Source: Gongronella butleri (Eukaryota; Mucoromycota; Mucoromycetes; Mucorales; Cunninghamellaceae). Taken from it: a DNA stretch of 64,000 nt. The notes below the pieces were generated by a model, which did no database searches, was not told the origin of the DNA, and saw only the letters and a list, made by a program, of their open reading frames with translations. Shown here piece by piece: positions 35,331-48,023 of this stretch (the stretch's first letter is position 1; each line of letters begins with the position of its first letter). The stretch spans positions 1 to 64,000 of the forward strand of contig JAIWZP010000067.1 of the NCBI GenBank assembly GCA_025201375.1, read 5' to 3'. The translations under genes and the position numbers were made by a program.

Positions 35331-37772
35331 TGGATGGTAGCTAAAAATTAAAATTACTGTAGGAAAACGAACATTTATCGCCAAAAATCAAAGTAAGCCA
35401 AAATATAGTGAAGTGCGATTTTTTTCGAGATTTTATTAAGTTAACATACACAGTTTGAGTACTTTAATAAATTCTAAATTAAATTTTGCGTCGCCTAGCG
35501 CAACAAATTGGCACTTAAAGTAGTTTTTGAGGCACTTCCATTAAGAGCAAACCGCAAAATATGAGCCACATCACTATGTACTGTATGTACTCAGCAAAAT
35601 CCAGCAATTGGATATGCAATTTAAACATTACCACGAGTTTCTACATCCTCGATTACATCTAAAACACCAGTTAGAGCTCATCATGATTGGCCAAAATCCG
35701 GATAGGCGGGGGTTGGGGTGAAGAATTCGTATTTTGTGCGTAAAATAACGGATGCACGCCTGCATAGGCACCAATACGAGGCGCGTGTGCGGTTCCCGCC
35801 GCGCGAGGAGTATGCAAATGGCCAAATAACGGTGCGGATGGGCTATTTTATTGGTGTCTTTGCGAGAGACGGCTGCCACATTGCCAGCAATGCGCGAAGC
35901 ATTGCCATTACCTTCAAAATCACTGAGGCACCGTTCTTGACCGATTTGATTCGTTTTATCGGTACCAATACAGTACCTACTGTACGCCATCGCGACCGTG
36001 AGCGTGCCATTGGCATAGTTATAGGGAAGAGGGGGAACTGACGGGTTCCTCATAACGTGGCTCAAACGTGAAAAAAATTGAGCGCAGGCGTTGACAGCCA
36101 GTAATTGCAACGGGCTGAGTCAACTCGTCGACCAGGTGATCCATGACGGCAAGGCTAGGTTTTGTAGGATGACCCGTAGCTATAAGGAGATGCTGTCCAA
36201 AAATAAAGGGACGAACCTGTACGCCAAACTTAATTTTTGCTCACAGAATCAGCTTTGTGAAACAAAACGAAGAACTCTTTGCAGTGTGACCCCTAATTTT
36301 TTTTTCAGCGGTTATCGTATCAATACCAGGATTTATCAGAATTAGCTGTATCGGCTAAATATTGCTTTATTCACAAGAATAAAAGTCGCAAAATGGAAAA
36401 GTCCACTACGGCCAACTGACACAGCTGTTGCAAGCTTGTCTTTTGCCTTTGCAAACCGTCTCACAGGCATACAAAAAGTTGCCACGCTGCGTGGAAGTGG
36501 TCAATTTGCAGCAATGGAAGGTGGACATGGAGCTGCCACAATAAGCTTGTTCAGTTTGATACGTGCCACCAGCGTTTTTGCACATAGTCGACAAGCTAGC
36601 GCCACAACCCTAGTTTTTAAATGTGTGAGATGCTTTGAAACGTGTTTTAAATGGTATTTTTGCTACGAACTCCACACAAATAATGATAAGAAGCAGAGCA
36701 GGAGTTGATCACAAGGAGGAAAAGGAACAAAGTCAGGAAATTCTTCATCACACAGATTGTCAATGGGTGCTTGAAAGAGATTGATGATTGACTGCAAATT
36801 CAGAGGCAAGATGTCCGTCTTTTATGGACTTTTTCGTCGAGCGGGTGTTGCTTTTTCGAGAAAACGCTGACATTGTGTAAATTCATATAACGTTTTGTGT
36901 TTTGTGGGGCTGTGCGCTCACGTAATTGTTTGTCCCCGCGTATCTTGTTCACAATGGCAAACGGGAAACACGAATATGGTGCCAATCGCCGTGATTCTGT
37001 CCACAGGTAATTGCATGTGCCGATGAAAAAAAAAATCCCAGGCTATTTGCTTTCCCGTGAGTGCTGTTGCACAGCATTTGGTGCATTCGAGATGAATGGC
37101 TACCCAAGAGTGCTCACATAACATTTAAAAAAAAATGAAATGCTGTGGAGCCGCAGCGGATTAGCAAAAGAGAGATTTTGCACAAATATAATCAATGCGA
37201 TGAAGGCTGCAGTCTCTCAATTCCAAAAAATCTCATGAAGACATCATTGATCATTTTACCGGTTTTGTGCTGGTGCTACATCCATTGTTTCCCTGGTAAT
37301 TGGACCATTTGGGAGCAAAAAAAAAAAAAAAAAAAATGCGTGTTTTGGAGCAACGTTGCACATAATGTGAGAGCGTGTGTGAGCGTGTGGAGCCACATTG
37401 CACAAAATGGATGAATTTCAATGCCAGATTTATGATAATGGACTTGTAAAATGCACACCCTGGTGCAACCTGCCTTTGGGAATCAGAAAAATGGGAGCAT
37501 GCGGAATGCTCGCGTTTTTTCAGGCTTGATCAAGAACGGCCCTGTCTCTTTTCGTTCAAAAGGCTTCTATTCAGTAGCATTGTGCGTTCAAAACTGTAAA
37601 AAAAATAAGACAATTGAAAGCAATTGTAACGTTTACAAGCAAAGTAGTGGATTTGCAGTGTTTCTTGGCAAGGTGAAATAGGATATGGTGTGATTTACGA
37701 GAGAGAGAAAAAGACTAATTACAAGGGAAAAGGGGGAGGAAAAAAAGGAAAACTATAAAAAAAATGGCCTGG
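35331..37772. other. AT-rich gene-free interval
   Basis: Contains several TACAGTA/TACTGTA heptamers (near 35357, 35577 and 35966) and A/T tracts such as 37318-37336. Short open frames have no recognisable motif or consistent splicing. No RNA gene seen. Confidence 0.45.
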
Positions 37773-39947
37773 CTAGGCAGTTTCTTTCTTTTCATGGCCG
37801 TCGTCCGCCACAAACGACGCGCGATAATACTGAGACCGCAAAGCAGCATTGACCGCCTCGTCGCCTGAATAGTGGAAAAAGGGGTACAGGTCCTTTGGCA
37901 CGAGAATTGGGTTGGACAGCGTTGATTCGTTCTGGTCGTCGACGTTTTCCAAGTGATAGATGGCACCGCCGCCGCTGACGCTGTGAATACTGGCCTCCAC
38001 ATCATTGTTGGAAGAGGAAGAAGAGGACGGCAACGATGAGGATGCACCCAAAGCGGATGTGGCGGCGTGGCGGGGGCCGTCCATGGATACCGGCACGACA
38101 GGCAGGATTTCGGCGGGTGCATCTTGATCATGGCCGGGGACCGGTTGCGTGCCAAAGCCGGCAACAAGCAGCGACTGGCGAATGGCTGGGTGGACAATGT
38201 TGACAAAGTGGAATTCGACGTGGTGACCCGCATACCGATTGAGTGCCGTCTGTGCATCGACGACAGCCTGCAATCCCGTCGAGTCGAGGCGATTCACGCT
38301 TGCAAAATCGAGGATCAGCGCGTGCAAGAGTGGCAGCTTGGCGCGTGCTTCGTCTTCGGCAGCGTCGGCGGCATCATTCCACGCGCGCTCGCTCTTTTTG
38401 GGTGTTGCGCCACCGCGACGCGTCTGGTCCTTGCAATAGCCAACAATGCGGTCCACGACGTAGCCAGAATTCGGGTACGTGAACGACTCCTCGACACGGC
38501 ACATCAAAATCCCCTTTGGCAGCGATTCGACGTATTTGCCCAGCGACGGGTGATGCGACGACACGTACAAATAACGCTGCTGTGCAGGCTCCGTCTTGGG
38601 CACATCCGATGCCAGCGGCACGCGTCCAAGCGTCCAAAATCGTGGACGCGCAATGCGAAACAGCAAAATCACAATCGACAGGATAACAGACACGTAAATT
38701 CCATATTCCACATTGGTAAAAAATGTGACAATCACCGCCGCAATAAAGATAAACGCTTCCCACAGGCTCACCGCCGCAAGGCGCTTGATGTATGAGTAGC
38801 CACTGTCGCGCAAACAGCAAAAGAGGAAAAAAAATGAAAAATAATAAAAAAAGATGAGCATGACATTGGTTTCGTACGATGCCCCTTTTTTACGCATACC
38901 TTGCTAGAGGCGCGACAGCGTGGATGACAACGGCGGCAAGGACAGCATTGGGAATATAGTAAAATGCGGGTGTCAGCACGTACAACGCAAGCACGACAAT
39001 GGCCGCCGAGAAAATGCCAGCAAGGGGCGTGCGCACGCCGGACCGTGCCATAATGGCAGTGCGAGAGAATGAGCCGGTCGAGGGATACGCGCTGTAGAAA
39101 TTAAAAATGAAATGAACTCGCGCGACGTGCCTTTGCTTTTTTTTTATCCTTGTATCTCTTTTTTATGATTTTCTTTTTTTTTCTTTGTCTGTCTTCCCCT
39201 GCCCCGCCCACTTTTTTTTTTTCTTACCCGAAAAAGGCTCCCCAGAGGTTCGTAAAGCCAATGGCAATGATTTCTTGGTCAGGATTGATGGTGTAGCTGT
39301 TGACGCGGCCAAAAGACTTGGCAATGGACACGTGCTCCAGAATGAGGATAATGCAAGCCGATGGCAAGGTGGATGCGATCTGGCTAATGACGAGAATGCT
39401 TGGCTTGGGCACGCCCATGGCTTCGAAGCCGGGTTGCACTGTTTTGAGGATCTGGATGGGCGGTGTTGCGTTGCCCTTGCACACGCCGTAGGCAATAGCG
39501 GTGCCGACGATCACGAGCAAGCCATTGCGCATGATGCCAAAGAAAAAGAACGCCGTGCCGTGCTTTGGATAGCGCTTGGCAAGGTATTGGCACCCATATT
39601 GCACGCAATACAGCCAAAGAAGCCCGACCAGGCCAAAAGCAGCATCCAGTTGCGTGTGGGGCAGGTTTTGGAAGAAGTGGCCAAAGATCAAATACGCAGA
39701 GTCTTGCGTATTGATGTGTGATCCCAGACCAAACAAGGCGGGCCACTGGTTTTTAAGAAAAATAAATAAAGAGCAGGTGAGATCTCTGATCACTTTTTAA
39801 AAGTCTTGTGGATCATTCTTTTTTCTGTCTTGCTTCTTTTGATGCAATTGTACCTGACCCAAGGTGATGGTAATAGCCGCCCCTGAAACACGTGTGATAG
39901 AAAAAGGAAAAAACAAAGAACATGAGCCCATGACGCGGTTTCTCATC

Positions 39948-39986
<39 letters not shown>

Positions 39987-40423
39987 TACCTGTGGCAAAT
40001 CCAGCAATGGCAGGTCCTAGATTACATGCATCAGTCAAATTCAGGCACAAAAAAGAAAAAGAGAGCGAAAAATGACGTCAATAATAAGGTTGCTGAAGGT
40101 TTCTTGTTTGCATTGGCAGATTTCTGTGTTTTTGTGTTCTGTTATTTGTTCACGGGGAAAACCCGCATGTGTGGAGTGCTGGCTTGGGCAAACCTTAAAT
40201 GAAAAACGTACCTGGAATAAAGTCTACAAGGATGCCCAATCGCGCGAGCCCAAGAAACACCGCAATGGCGCCTGTCATGAGCGAAAACGCAACCGCAATT
40301 TCTTCAGGTGTGATCTGCGGGTATGTGGCCGTCACCGTCGTGATGGTTTGACCAACAAGCAATGACATCACCGCTGAGAACGAAAAAAAAAAAAACGAAT
40401 GACGCGTCAAACCCCGAGAAAAA

Positions 40424-40460
<37 letters not shown>

Positions 40461-41089
40461 GTGGTAGCGCGGCTCGCACACGTACCTGTTGGACCGATGG
40501 ATATGTCTTTGGAAGTGGCAAAAATGCAATAGATACACAGGCCTACAAAGCCGGTGCTGAAAAAAAGGGGGGAAATTTGACTGGTGAGGAACGTGTACAT
40601 ATTCATGGGGGACAAGCACGGCAATTGAAAATCAATTTGTCCGTGTCGGGGTCGCGTGAGCGTGCGCGCGGCGCGCGACGCCCGCCCTATTCATCTTTTT
40701 TTTTTGGGGGGGATGCATTTTTACTATAGGCCATATTGCGGAGGCAATTGCGCAATCTTTGCATACGCCATCGACTGAGGCACAATGACAATGCCCACCG
40801 TGATACCAGCAATCAGGTCGCCCAGCAACCACTAGAAAAAAAAACACAAAAATGTCAATTTGAACCAGTGTGGCCCTTCTTTCCTTTTTTTAATGCCGGT
40901 TCCGGGAGGTATTAACCCGCAATTTACCATCAGATTGTATCGATGGATCCAGCGCAGGATAGGCAGCAGGCAAATGAGGTATTCCTTGGTGTAGCGTGGC
41001 AAGCCCTTGAAAGCGCGTTCGAATTCCTGCCGAAATGACTCCTTGTCATAGTCAATGAAGATTTGACTTTCTTTTGCGTGTTCCACCAT
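37773..41089 (-). CDS. SulP (SLC26) anion/sulfate transporter with STAS domain
   Basis: Secondary anion transporter, sulfate permease by fungal analogy, in the plasma membrane. Nine exons (41089-40928, 40831-40725, 40556-40486, 40373-40212, 40016-39990, 39882-39854, 39745-39228, 39091-38900, 38802-37773) give 765 residues. Signature steps: LIAGITVGIVIVPQSMAYA, QLPPQYGLYTGFVG, ATSKDISIGPTAVMS, then GFTNLWGAFFGAYPSTGSFS and SYIKRLAAVSLWEAF. The cytosolic STAS domain (about 515-665) carries LILDFASVNRLDSTGLQAVV, with the DST loop at 596-598; a Ser-rich and acidic insert interrupts its first half. Exons of 27 and 29 nt lie mid-gene. Length is normal for fungal SulP proteins. Substrate is inferred. 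Confidence 0.94.
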
Positions 41090-41169
41090 TGTTTCGAAGG
41101 AATTTGAGGAAGAAGCAAAAACAAATTAAAGGGAAAATAGAAAAGGAATTGCGTCAAACCGCTTTGCGC

Positions 41170-41177
41170 TTTTATAC
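41170..41177 (-). promoter_or_regulatory. Possible TATA box of the SulP gene
   Basis: TATAAAAG on the minus strand, about 80 bp upstream of the SulP ATG. Position and sequence fit a TATA element; there is no other support. Confidence 0.3.
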
Positions 41178-43160
41178 TGCAAAGCAAGAAAAAGTCTAAA
41201 ATTGGCAATTAAAAAAAGCGAGCCCGCTTTGACATGCAGGCGTTCCAGGAATATTCGAGGGGCTAGCCGAGCGCGTGGCACCAGAGGAGCTATTCGGTGT
41301 CGCTGTTCATTTGATCTCTTGTGTCCCCAAACATCATTCTCACTGCGTTTTCTTCCCCGCGCGAGCTCGAATTAAGTTTAAAACAAATCTAAAAGACGCA
41401 CTCGAGGCTTCAATGAATCATGAACATAGCAGTCTGTGGTCATGATGGGATCGTTTCACACGCTCAAGCGCCAAAAACACGAAAAAAGGGCGAGAAACAG
41501 AGATGCAGCTTAGATTCAAGCACTGGCCGTCCCATGCAGGAGTACATCGTCCAGTAAGACATGTACAAAATGTGCAGTGCTCATCCTGGCGTAAAAAAAA
41601 AGTCTTGGCAGCATCCAACGAGCAGGCCATAGAAAGGGGCATAAGGAACAGGTCGGGAGGAGCCTTTTGTCTTGGAAGGAGACTTGCCGAGAGGCAAAAT
41701 GAAAACGAGACCCCCTTTTTGCAAGATGAAAGATGCATCTATTTTCATTCCCACCTCTCCTTAATTTTGCGCATCGAGCGCCAAAACGAAAGAAAAAAAA
41801 AAAGAAAGGAGGCAAAATCGACCAATTTTCATTTCAACAGTGCATTTGTCCACACGCCATCGTTGTGATGACAAGCAGGGCGTAGTTGTGCTTGTCGACA
41901 TTGTCCTTTTTTCATAAAAAGACGCGTTTGATGAAGATGATGGGCGACGGGCCACGTGGGTCACATGAATGACCTCATTACATCTTTCCCTGAAACGCGA
42001 GGCACGTCACGTAATAAAAGATCTCGCTCTTAAATTCAGGGGCACGTGATCCCGTTTAATTTCTTTCCAGGGATATGCCATTGTTAGGAAACTCGTCATG
42101 AAAATGACGATAAACAAGAAAAAAAGATATGCGTTGCATAAATCGTTTTTGTTTGAATTCTCACGTTGAGCCTGCCTGTGCTTTGGACGACGTGCTGTTT
42201 TAAACGCGGTTGTAAAACTTGAGCTGAGAAAGCAATTGATCAAGATGACCAATCAAAAGCACGATTCCTTTAGAATGACGCGATAGCGCGTCTTCTTGCA
42301 TCATCCTCTCATTGACCTGCCTCTTGGTTCATCTGATCGCATCGGAAGACTAGATTTGAGTGTGCCTCAAGGTGTAAAATTGATGGCTGCCGCAGATGGA
42401 GATCCCATACTGGAAAGAAATGCAAAAAAGGAGCCACGGAATCTCTGGTAGCAAAGGGTTTCGTCGCGCGAATATGAATATTATACTGTTGTCACGAGCT
42501 TTGGCTCACCAGCTCACAAAATGGTCATTGGTGTGTGCGTCGTGTAAAAAAATGTCAAAATATTCATCCCTTTTGCTCCTCAGGCGCCAAAATCGGTGTC
42601 CTTTTTTTTTCTTTTGAGGGAATGACAGACGCGAAGCGACAATGCTACAGTTGATTTCCATCTGTTGCAGCTGTCGGTGAGTGCAGGATCATGTGATCAT
42701 TCTGGAAAATTGTCAAAAAACCGGCTCAGGCTTGAACAGGAAAGCGCAGGGCCGCCGGAGGTCACGCGTCCAGCACTGCAAAAAAAAACTCGCTGAGGGT
42801 TGTCTTTAATGGGCCAATGAAGAATTGATTGGGCGAATTTCCAGAAGATGCTATTGTGACAAAGGTGTGCGACGCGTCTTCTCTTTTGTTTCTCCGTTTA
42901 AAAAGCAGTGGCACAGTAGAACGATCCTCATGGAAGAAGATATTCATGCGCTGCTGTTCTATTGAAGCTTCCAAGATAGCCATGATATTTGAGGATCATT
43001 TTTGGGGTGAATGAGAACTGTGGATTTGAGAAAGAAAAAAAAAGGGCGGGGGAGGTGATTTAAAATGAGACGATAAAAAAAAAAAAAAAAAGGGAGGGAG
43101 CGGGGATTTGAGTTTTCTCTGTTCTTTCCCATTCCTTCTTGTTTTTCCCTACACGCAGCG
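41178..43160. other. Divergent intergenic region, SulP to Fanzor
   Basis: About 2 kb between divergent starts. No transposase frame, obvious terminal inverted repeat or recognised RNA gene was found. A/T tracts near 43077-43092 precede the Fanzor start. Confidence 0.45.
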
Positions 43161-46100
43161 ATGCCGTTTTTTTCCATTGTAAAGGAGAAACTTGACGCAA
43201 AGGCACGTGCAGCACAACAGGAAGAACAGGGCGAGGAAGGTGAGGAAGGTGAGACGGCAGCGACGGTGGCTCGCGTCGAGCAGCAAGGCGGGGAGGCGCC
43301 GACTGGAGGACAGCAAAGTGACGGCCAAGGAGAAGTCGCGGCGGACGACGCCGCTGGAGCGACAACAGAGCAAATTCAAGCAGCATCCGAGGCCGGGACA
43401 TCCAGCGATGCTAGTGGTAAGCTAAAAAGAGCAGAAAGACGCGTCGCTAAAGAGCAGCCCTCTCACTTTTTTTTTAAAATCTTAGCCAAGCGCCAAAAAA
43501 AGGGCAAGGGACGGATGACCGCCAAACGCCGACAAAACAAGGACGAGAAGGAAAAAAAGATCAGCGCCAAGGAAGAATTTGCGGCGGCGACCAAGGCAAG
43601 TTCTGCGACTGTACAAAATCCTTGTCCTCGATGCAAGAGCGCGGCTGCCCGGCTGGATGACGAGGCGACGGCACTGATCGAGGGACATGCGGACCCCGTT
43701 GCAGCTCAAGACGATCCCGAGGTGGAGCGCCTCCGTGCCGAGGCCAAGGCGCGTCTTGAATTGGCATACACCCACGCAAGACCTACGAATCAGCTCTGCC
43801 CAGATTACATCAAGCGCAAGTCGGTGAAAACAAAGGAGCGCCTTGGCAAGACGCGTCGAACGACAATCAAGCATGGTCTGGCCTCTCTATTGAGCAATGA
43901 CATTACCGACGACGATCAGCGCATCCTCCTGGATGGCATCCACAACATCGTCACATTCAATCGACATCTCGCCATCAATGCCATTCTGTTCACTCAAAAA
44001 TACGTCATCGACATCCTCCACAGCGGTGGCCACGTCCCACGTGCCCTGTTTACACAGGCGTTTTTCATTGCAGTGTTTCAGTTGATTCTTGGTAATCCAG
44101 TCTCCAACAAGGCCCTCTTTGCGGACAACGACACGCGCACGGCCTTTTTACAAGCATTCGATCAATTCAAAATCGAACATCCGCAAATCCACATGAACAA
44201 GCTGGTTGGTGTGAACGGCAAGCCCAATGGATTCGCAACCGTCACGGACTACACGGCGATACAATTGGCGACAATGATGAAGAACCATGTGGTCGAAAAC
44301 TTTGAGATTTTCTTCATGCGTTCCCTGGCCGCAAAGTTTGCGATGGACCATCCCGTAAGTTCATGAACAGGCCGCATCTCCGCAGGATTGCTCACTTTCG
44401 TGTGGGGGTTTTCTTTTTTTTTCTTTTTTTTCTTTCTTTTAGGACCTTAAGCCGCATCATTGCCGCTCTTACGCCATGTATGCGTATGACAAGGCGTGCA
44501 AAGACGAGCTGTTTCCGCCAGAGCTGCCCGACTACAAGAAGATGAAGGCGGAGCAAAAAGAGCAATTGAAGAACGACGCGGACGATCTCGCGCAACACGC
44601 TGAAGGCAAATTGGCGCGGGTGGGTGATTTTGTCGTGGAAGAGAAAGCTCAAATTGCCGAAGCCTCGCGCAAGCGGCAAGAAACCAATGATCGAGCGCGC
44701 GACATGTCCCTAGCCAACCGCAATGCGATCATTGCCGCTCTGACATTCAGCTCGCCCGCTCCCCCGGCGCCGCCTGCGCCAGAGATGGTCGCCGCCGAGT
44801 CATCTGCCGGCGCACAAGCTGCTGCTGCTGCGGCCCAAGAAGCTGCCATTGCCGCCCACGAAGCTGCCATTGCCGCCCAAGAAGCTGCCATTGCGGAAGC
44901 TGCTGCCCTCCAAGACGCCGCATTGCAATCCGCACGCGATCGAGCGGCCGAATTGCACGCTGCCGCTGCCGAGGCACAAGTCGCCGCCATGGCTCAAGCA
45001 CAAGAGATGGAATTTGCCGGCAACGTGGCCGCGACGATGCACATTGCCGCGCGCAACACCCACGCGACATACAATGCCTGCGCTCATGCGGCCAACAGCC
45101 ATCATGCAAATGTGATACCATCATTGGCCGCAGCTGCAAGTGCTGCGCATGCCGCCTTGGGCCAAGCACCCGCCGCCATGGCCGCCATCGCCCAAGAGTC
45201 GTTTCGGCAAGCAGACCAAGCGTATCGTGGCGCATTGGACTACTCGGCAATCCTTATAGCCACGGTTGAAAATGCGCAGCGTAACGCAGAAGCGTCCCAT
45301 TTGCTTGCCCAGGAAGCCGCGCAAGTGCACGCCACAGCAATCGCCTTGTCCACAGCCAAGAACGCCGCCGCCGAGGCTGCCGGTGCAGATGCCTCAGCCG
45401 CAGACGCTCGAGTCGCAAGCATCATGGCCGCCATGGCCGCTGCCAGTGGCGACAACAACAACAACGACAATGGCGACGACGACGAGGACCATCCAATGGA
45501 AATGGAGCCTTTGGACGACGACGACGTTTCCATGATGCATGCATCGGACGCCATGTCCACGAGCACCGTCGGCGCGGCAGCCATGGCACAACTCCACGTC
45601 TCCCACAATGCGTCCGTCACAACAGCAATATTGACAAAATACCCGCATTTCTTCATCAAAGTTCTCTACGACGCCCTCAAGGAGATGGAAGCCTGGAACG
45701 ATGACAATGCTGCAAGACCCGCGCAAGTCGCCACCGAGGCAACCTACCCTTGGACCAAACATCAATTGGAAGAAAAGGTGCCAGCCTGGGAAGACCTCAA
45801 TTACCGCCGCCGATCGCGTTTGACCCGCATCATCACAAAAATCATCAATGACAAGGACCACTCGCTCGACATCACGCGCCTGCCATACCAAAAACAATTG
45901 GACGACCGAGAATCCCAAGAAGCAATCAAGGACATTGTCACGGAAACCAAGCACAAGATCAAAAACAACACCTTCATGCCCGAAATCTACATCGCCCGCC
46001 CAGCTATCCGTCTTTTTTCCGTGGTTCCCAGCCTTTCCTTCAGATTGCGCTACATCCATTGGTCCCATAAGAGCCTTTTGGGCCTTTTGACTTTTTTGGG

Positions 46101-47783
46101 CCTCACAAAGTACAAACAGGGCACGACATCAGCGCCTGACGACGGCTCGGTGCATCCTGTCTTTGACCGACTCTTCAATTGGACCAAAATTCGAAAGTAA
46201 AAGATGAAAAAAGAGTAAAAAAAAAAAAAAAAAAAAAAAAGAGAGAGAGAGAGAGAATGAGGCTGACCTTTTTTTTTTTCCAGACCCAAGCAAGCCGTGT
46301 TTGACAATGCGCTGGCAACTGACGGCTTGGCTCTATCCCTGTATTATCGCATCCCAATCACCGGCAAGGCCCCTCCGCAGCTGACTCTAGACGACATTGA
46401 GCCCGAGGATCTCCAACACTGCCATGTTTGGGGCGTGGATCCGGGCGTGAATGAAGTGTTTGTGGCAGTCGATGGATCTAGCCAGGACGACAACATCTAT
46501 GGCCCCACGCACCCAACATTGCCGCCGCGGCCCCCCTCTCTTCGCCATCGAGTCCGGTCTGCCTCAGTGCGGCCGCTCAAGCATGATGCGGCGTCGAATC
46601 AGGCAAGATCGCCGTCAATACCGCGCCATCAATCCCACCGCCACGTCGAGAAAGGGCAACGGCACCAAGTCCGACGCTTTTCTGCGCACGAATTTGATCA
46701 TGTGGCCGGCATCAAGCGATCCAATGCAAAAATCAAGACTTGGAAGGCCAATGATATCGACCAAGAGGGCTCGACCATCGCCCACCTCGAATCCCAACTG
46801 GCCAGCGCCAAGACGTCGATGCCCAGCAGAATGGCACAGCATGTTGAAAGCGTCCTGGCTGCCATGCCTCGCCTCATGGCACATTACGCCCTTGCACATC
46901 AAGGCTTGAGATTTCTCAACTATCAAGGCAGGCAAAGAGCAACAGAAGAAATGGTCAGAATCCTTTGCCACGGTGGCAGCAAATATCAGCCCAAAGACAC
47001 CACGGGGCCGCCACCCAGAGATCAAGACGGTACTAGGTAAGGAGGAGACAACGAGCGACCGACCCTGTCGAGAATCTTGCCATTAAGCATCATCCCCACC
47101 CCTTTTTTTATTTTTTTTTATTTTTTATTTTTATACGCATAGCAGGCACACGGCAACCATGGTTGACCAAGACCTCAAGTAAGAAAGCAAGAGCAAGAGC
47201 AAGAGCAATAGCCAGGTTGTTCACGAGAAACATTCAATTGATTGTCTTTTTTCTTTTTCTTTTTCTTTTTTTTTTGCCTTCCAGGTGGCGCAAAGCACCC
47301 AACAGGCGCTTATTTGGGAAATGCCCTCTGATTTGCATCGGCGACGCGCATTTCCGGCGCATGAATTGGCGCGGCAAGCCAAGTGGACGCCCTGCGCTGC
47401 TCCGACGCGGCCTGGCCCTTGCCCAACGCGCGTGTCGACTGCTCGTCGTACAAGTACCCGAGTCATACACCAGCAAGACATGCTCATCTTGTGGTCGCCG
47501 ATCCCTCACGAATGTGACAAAGCGTGACAGCGGCGTTGACAATTTCAAGCTGCACGGCGCGCTCACCTGTACCTGGTGCGCGCGGATTTGGCAGCGGGAT
47601 GTCAATGCTGCGCGGAACATCCGTGCCATCGCCCTCATGAACATCAATGGTCGCAATCTCCCCGCCTTGGACCCAGACAACAAGGACTCGCGCCCCGCCG
47701 TCTTCACAAAGGCTTACGATGAACCCGACCCCCAACAACCCCCCTTCCATTGGCTGCCAAAAAAGCAGACCATGATTGCATAA
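43161..47783 (+). CDS. Fanzor, eukaryotic TnpB-like RNA-guided nuclease
   Basis: Fanzor proteins are RuvC-type DNA endonucleases guided by an omega RNA. Six exons (43161-43416, 43486-44354, 44443-46196, 46284-47036, 47143-47178, 47285-47783) give 1388 residues. N-terminus: acidic tract, Lys/Arg-rich likely NLS (KRQKKGKGRMTAKRR), CPRC. Residues about 475-761 are an Ala-rich insert ending in an acidic run. The C-terminal core has the family hallmarks: GVDPG with RuvC-I Asp1012, RRFSAHEFDHVAG, NYQGRQRATEEMV then ILCHGGSKY, IGDAHF, VPESYTSKTCSSCG (Glu1282, candidate relocated catalytic Glu), second Cys pair CTWC, and RDVNAARNI with Asp1328. All expected catalytic and zinc residues appear present. 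Introns resemble host introns. No transposase adjoins it. Family call is strong; activity is inferred. Confidence 0.92.
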
Positions 47784-48023
47784 TGATCGCCAGGTTTTTG
47801 GTAAGCACGGACAAAAAAGGCAGTTGTGAAATGGGGAGCATAGCAGTCGTTTTGCAGACATGTGGTTGGTCACTGACTTCCGCTTTTTTTTTTTTTGCAG
47901 TGCAACTTCATGCATTAGCAAAATAAAATAAAACTCAGCTAGTCTCCGCGACAGCCGAGCTCAATTTGACTGGACCTGTGCCTCGACTCCCTCTTTTCCA
48001 CTCCTTTTTTACTTGTTCTCGCC
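47784..48023 (+). other. Fanzor 3' flank, candidate guide-RNA region and 3' UTR intron
   Basis: Just 240 bp separate the Fanzor stop from the next start. A plausible intron (GGTAAGCACGG to a T-run and TTTGCAG, about 47801-47900) lies here, so the Fanzor transcript may continue to about 47940. Known omega RNAs overlap the 3' end of their nuclease gene, making this the first place to look. No structure was verified. Confidence 0.3.

Noticed and set aside
41090..43160. Transposase or terminal inverted repeats flanking the Fanzor
   Set aside because: No transposase motif and no repeat matching the 3' flank was found by eye; a computed search could still reveal one.
44649..44990. Antisense Ala-rich open frame opposite the Fanzor insert
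   Set aside because: It is the mirror of GC-rich Ala codons in the true exon and has no start context, motif or splice partners.
46451..46909. Alternative frame in the Fanzor RuvC exon suggesting a frameshift
   Set aside because: The chosen frame carries all conserved motifs from GVDPG through RRFSAHEF to RQRATEEMV without interruption.
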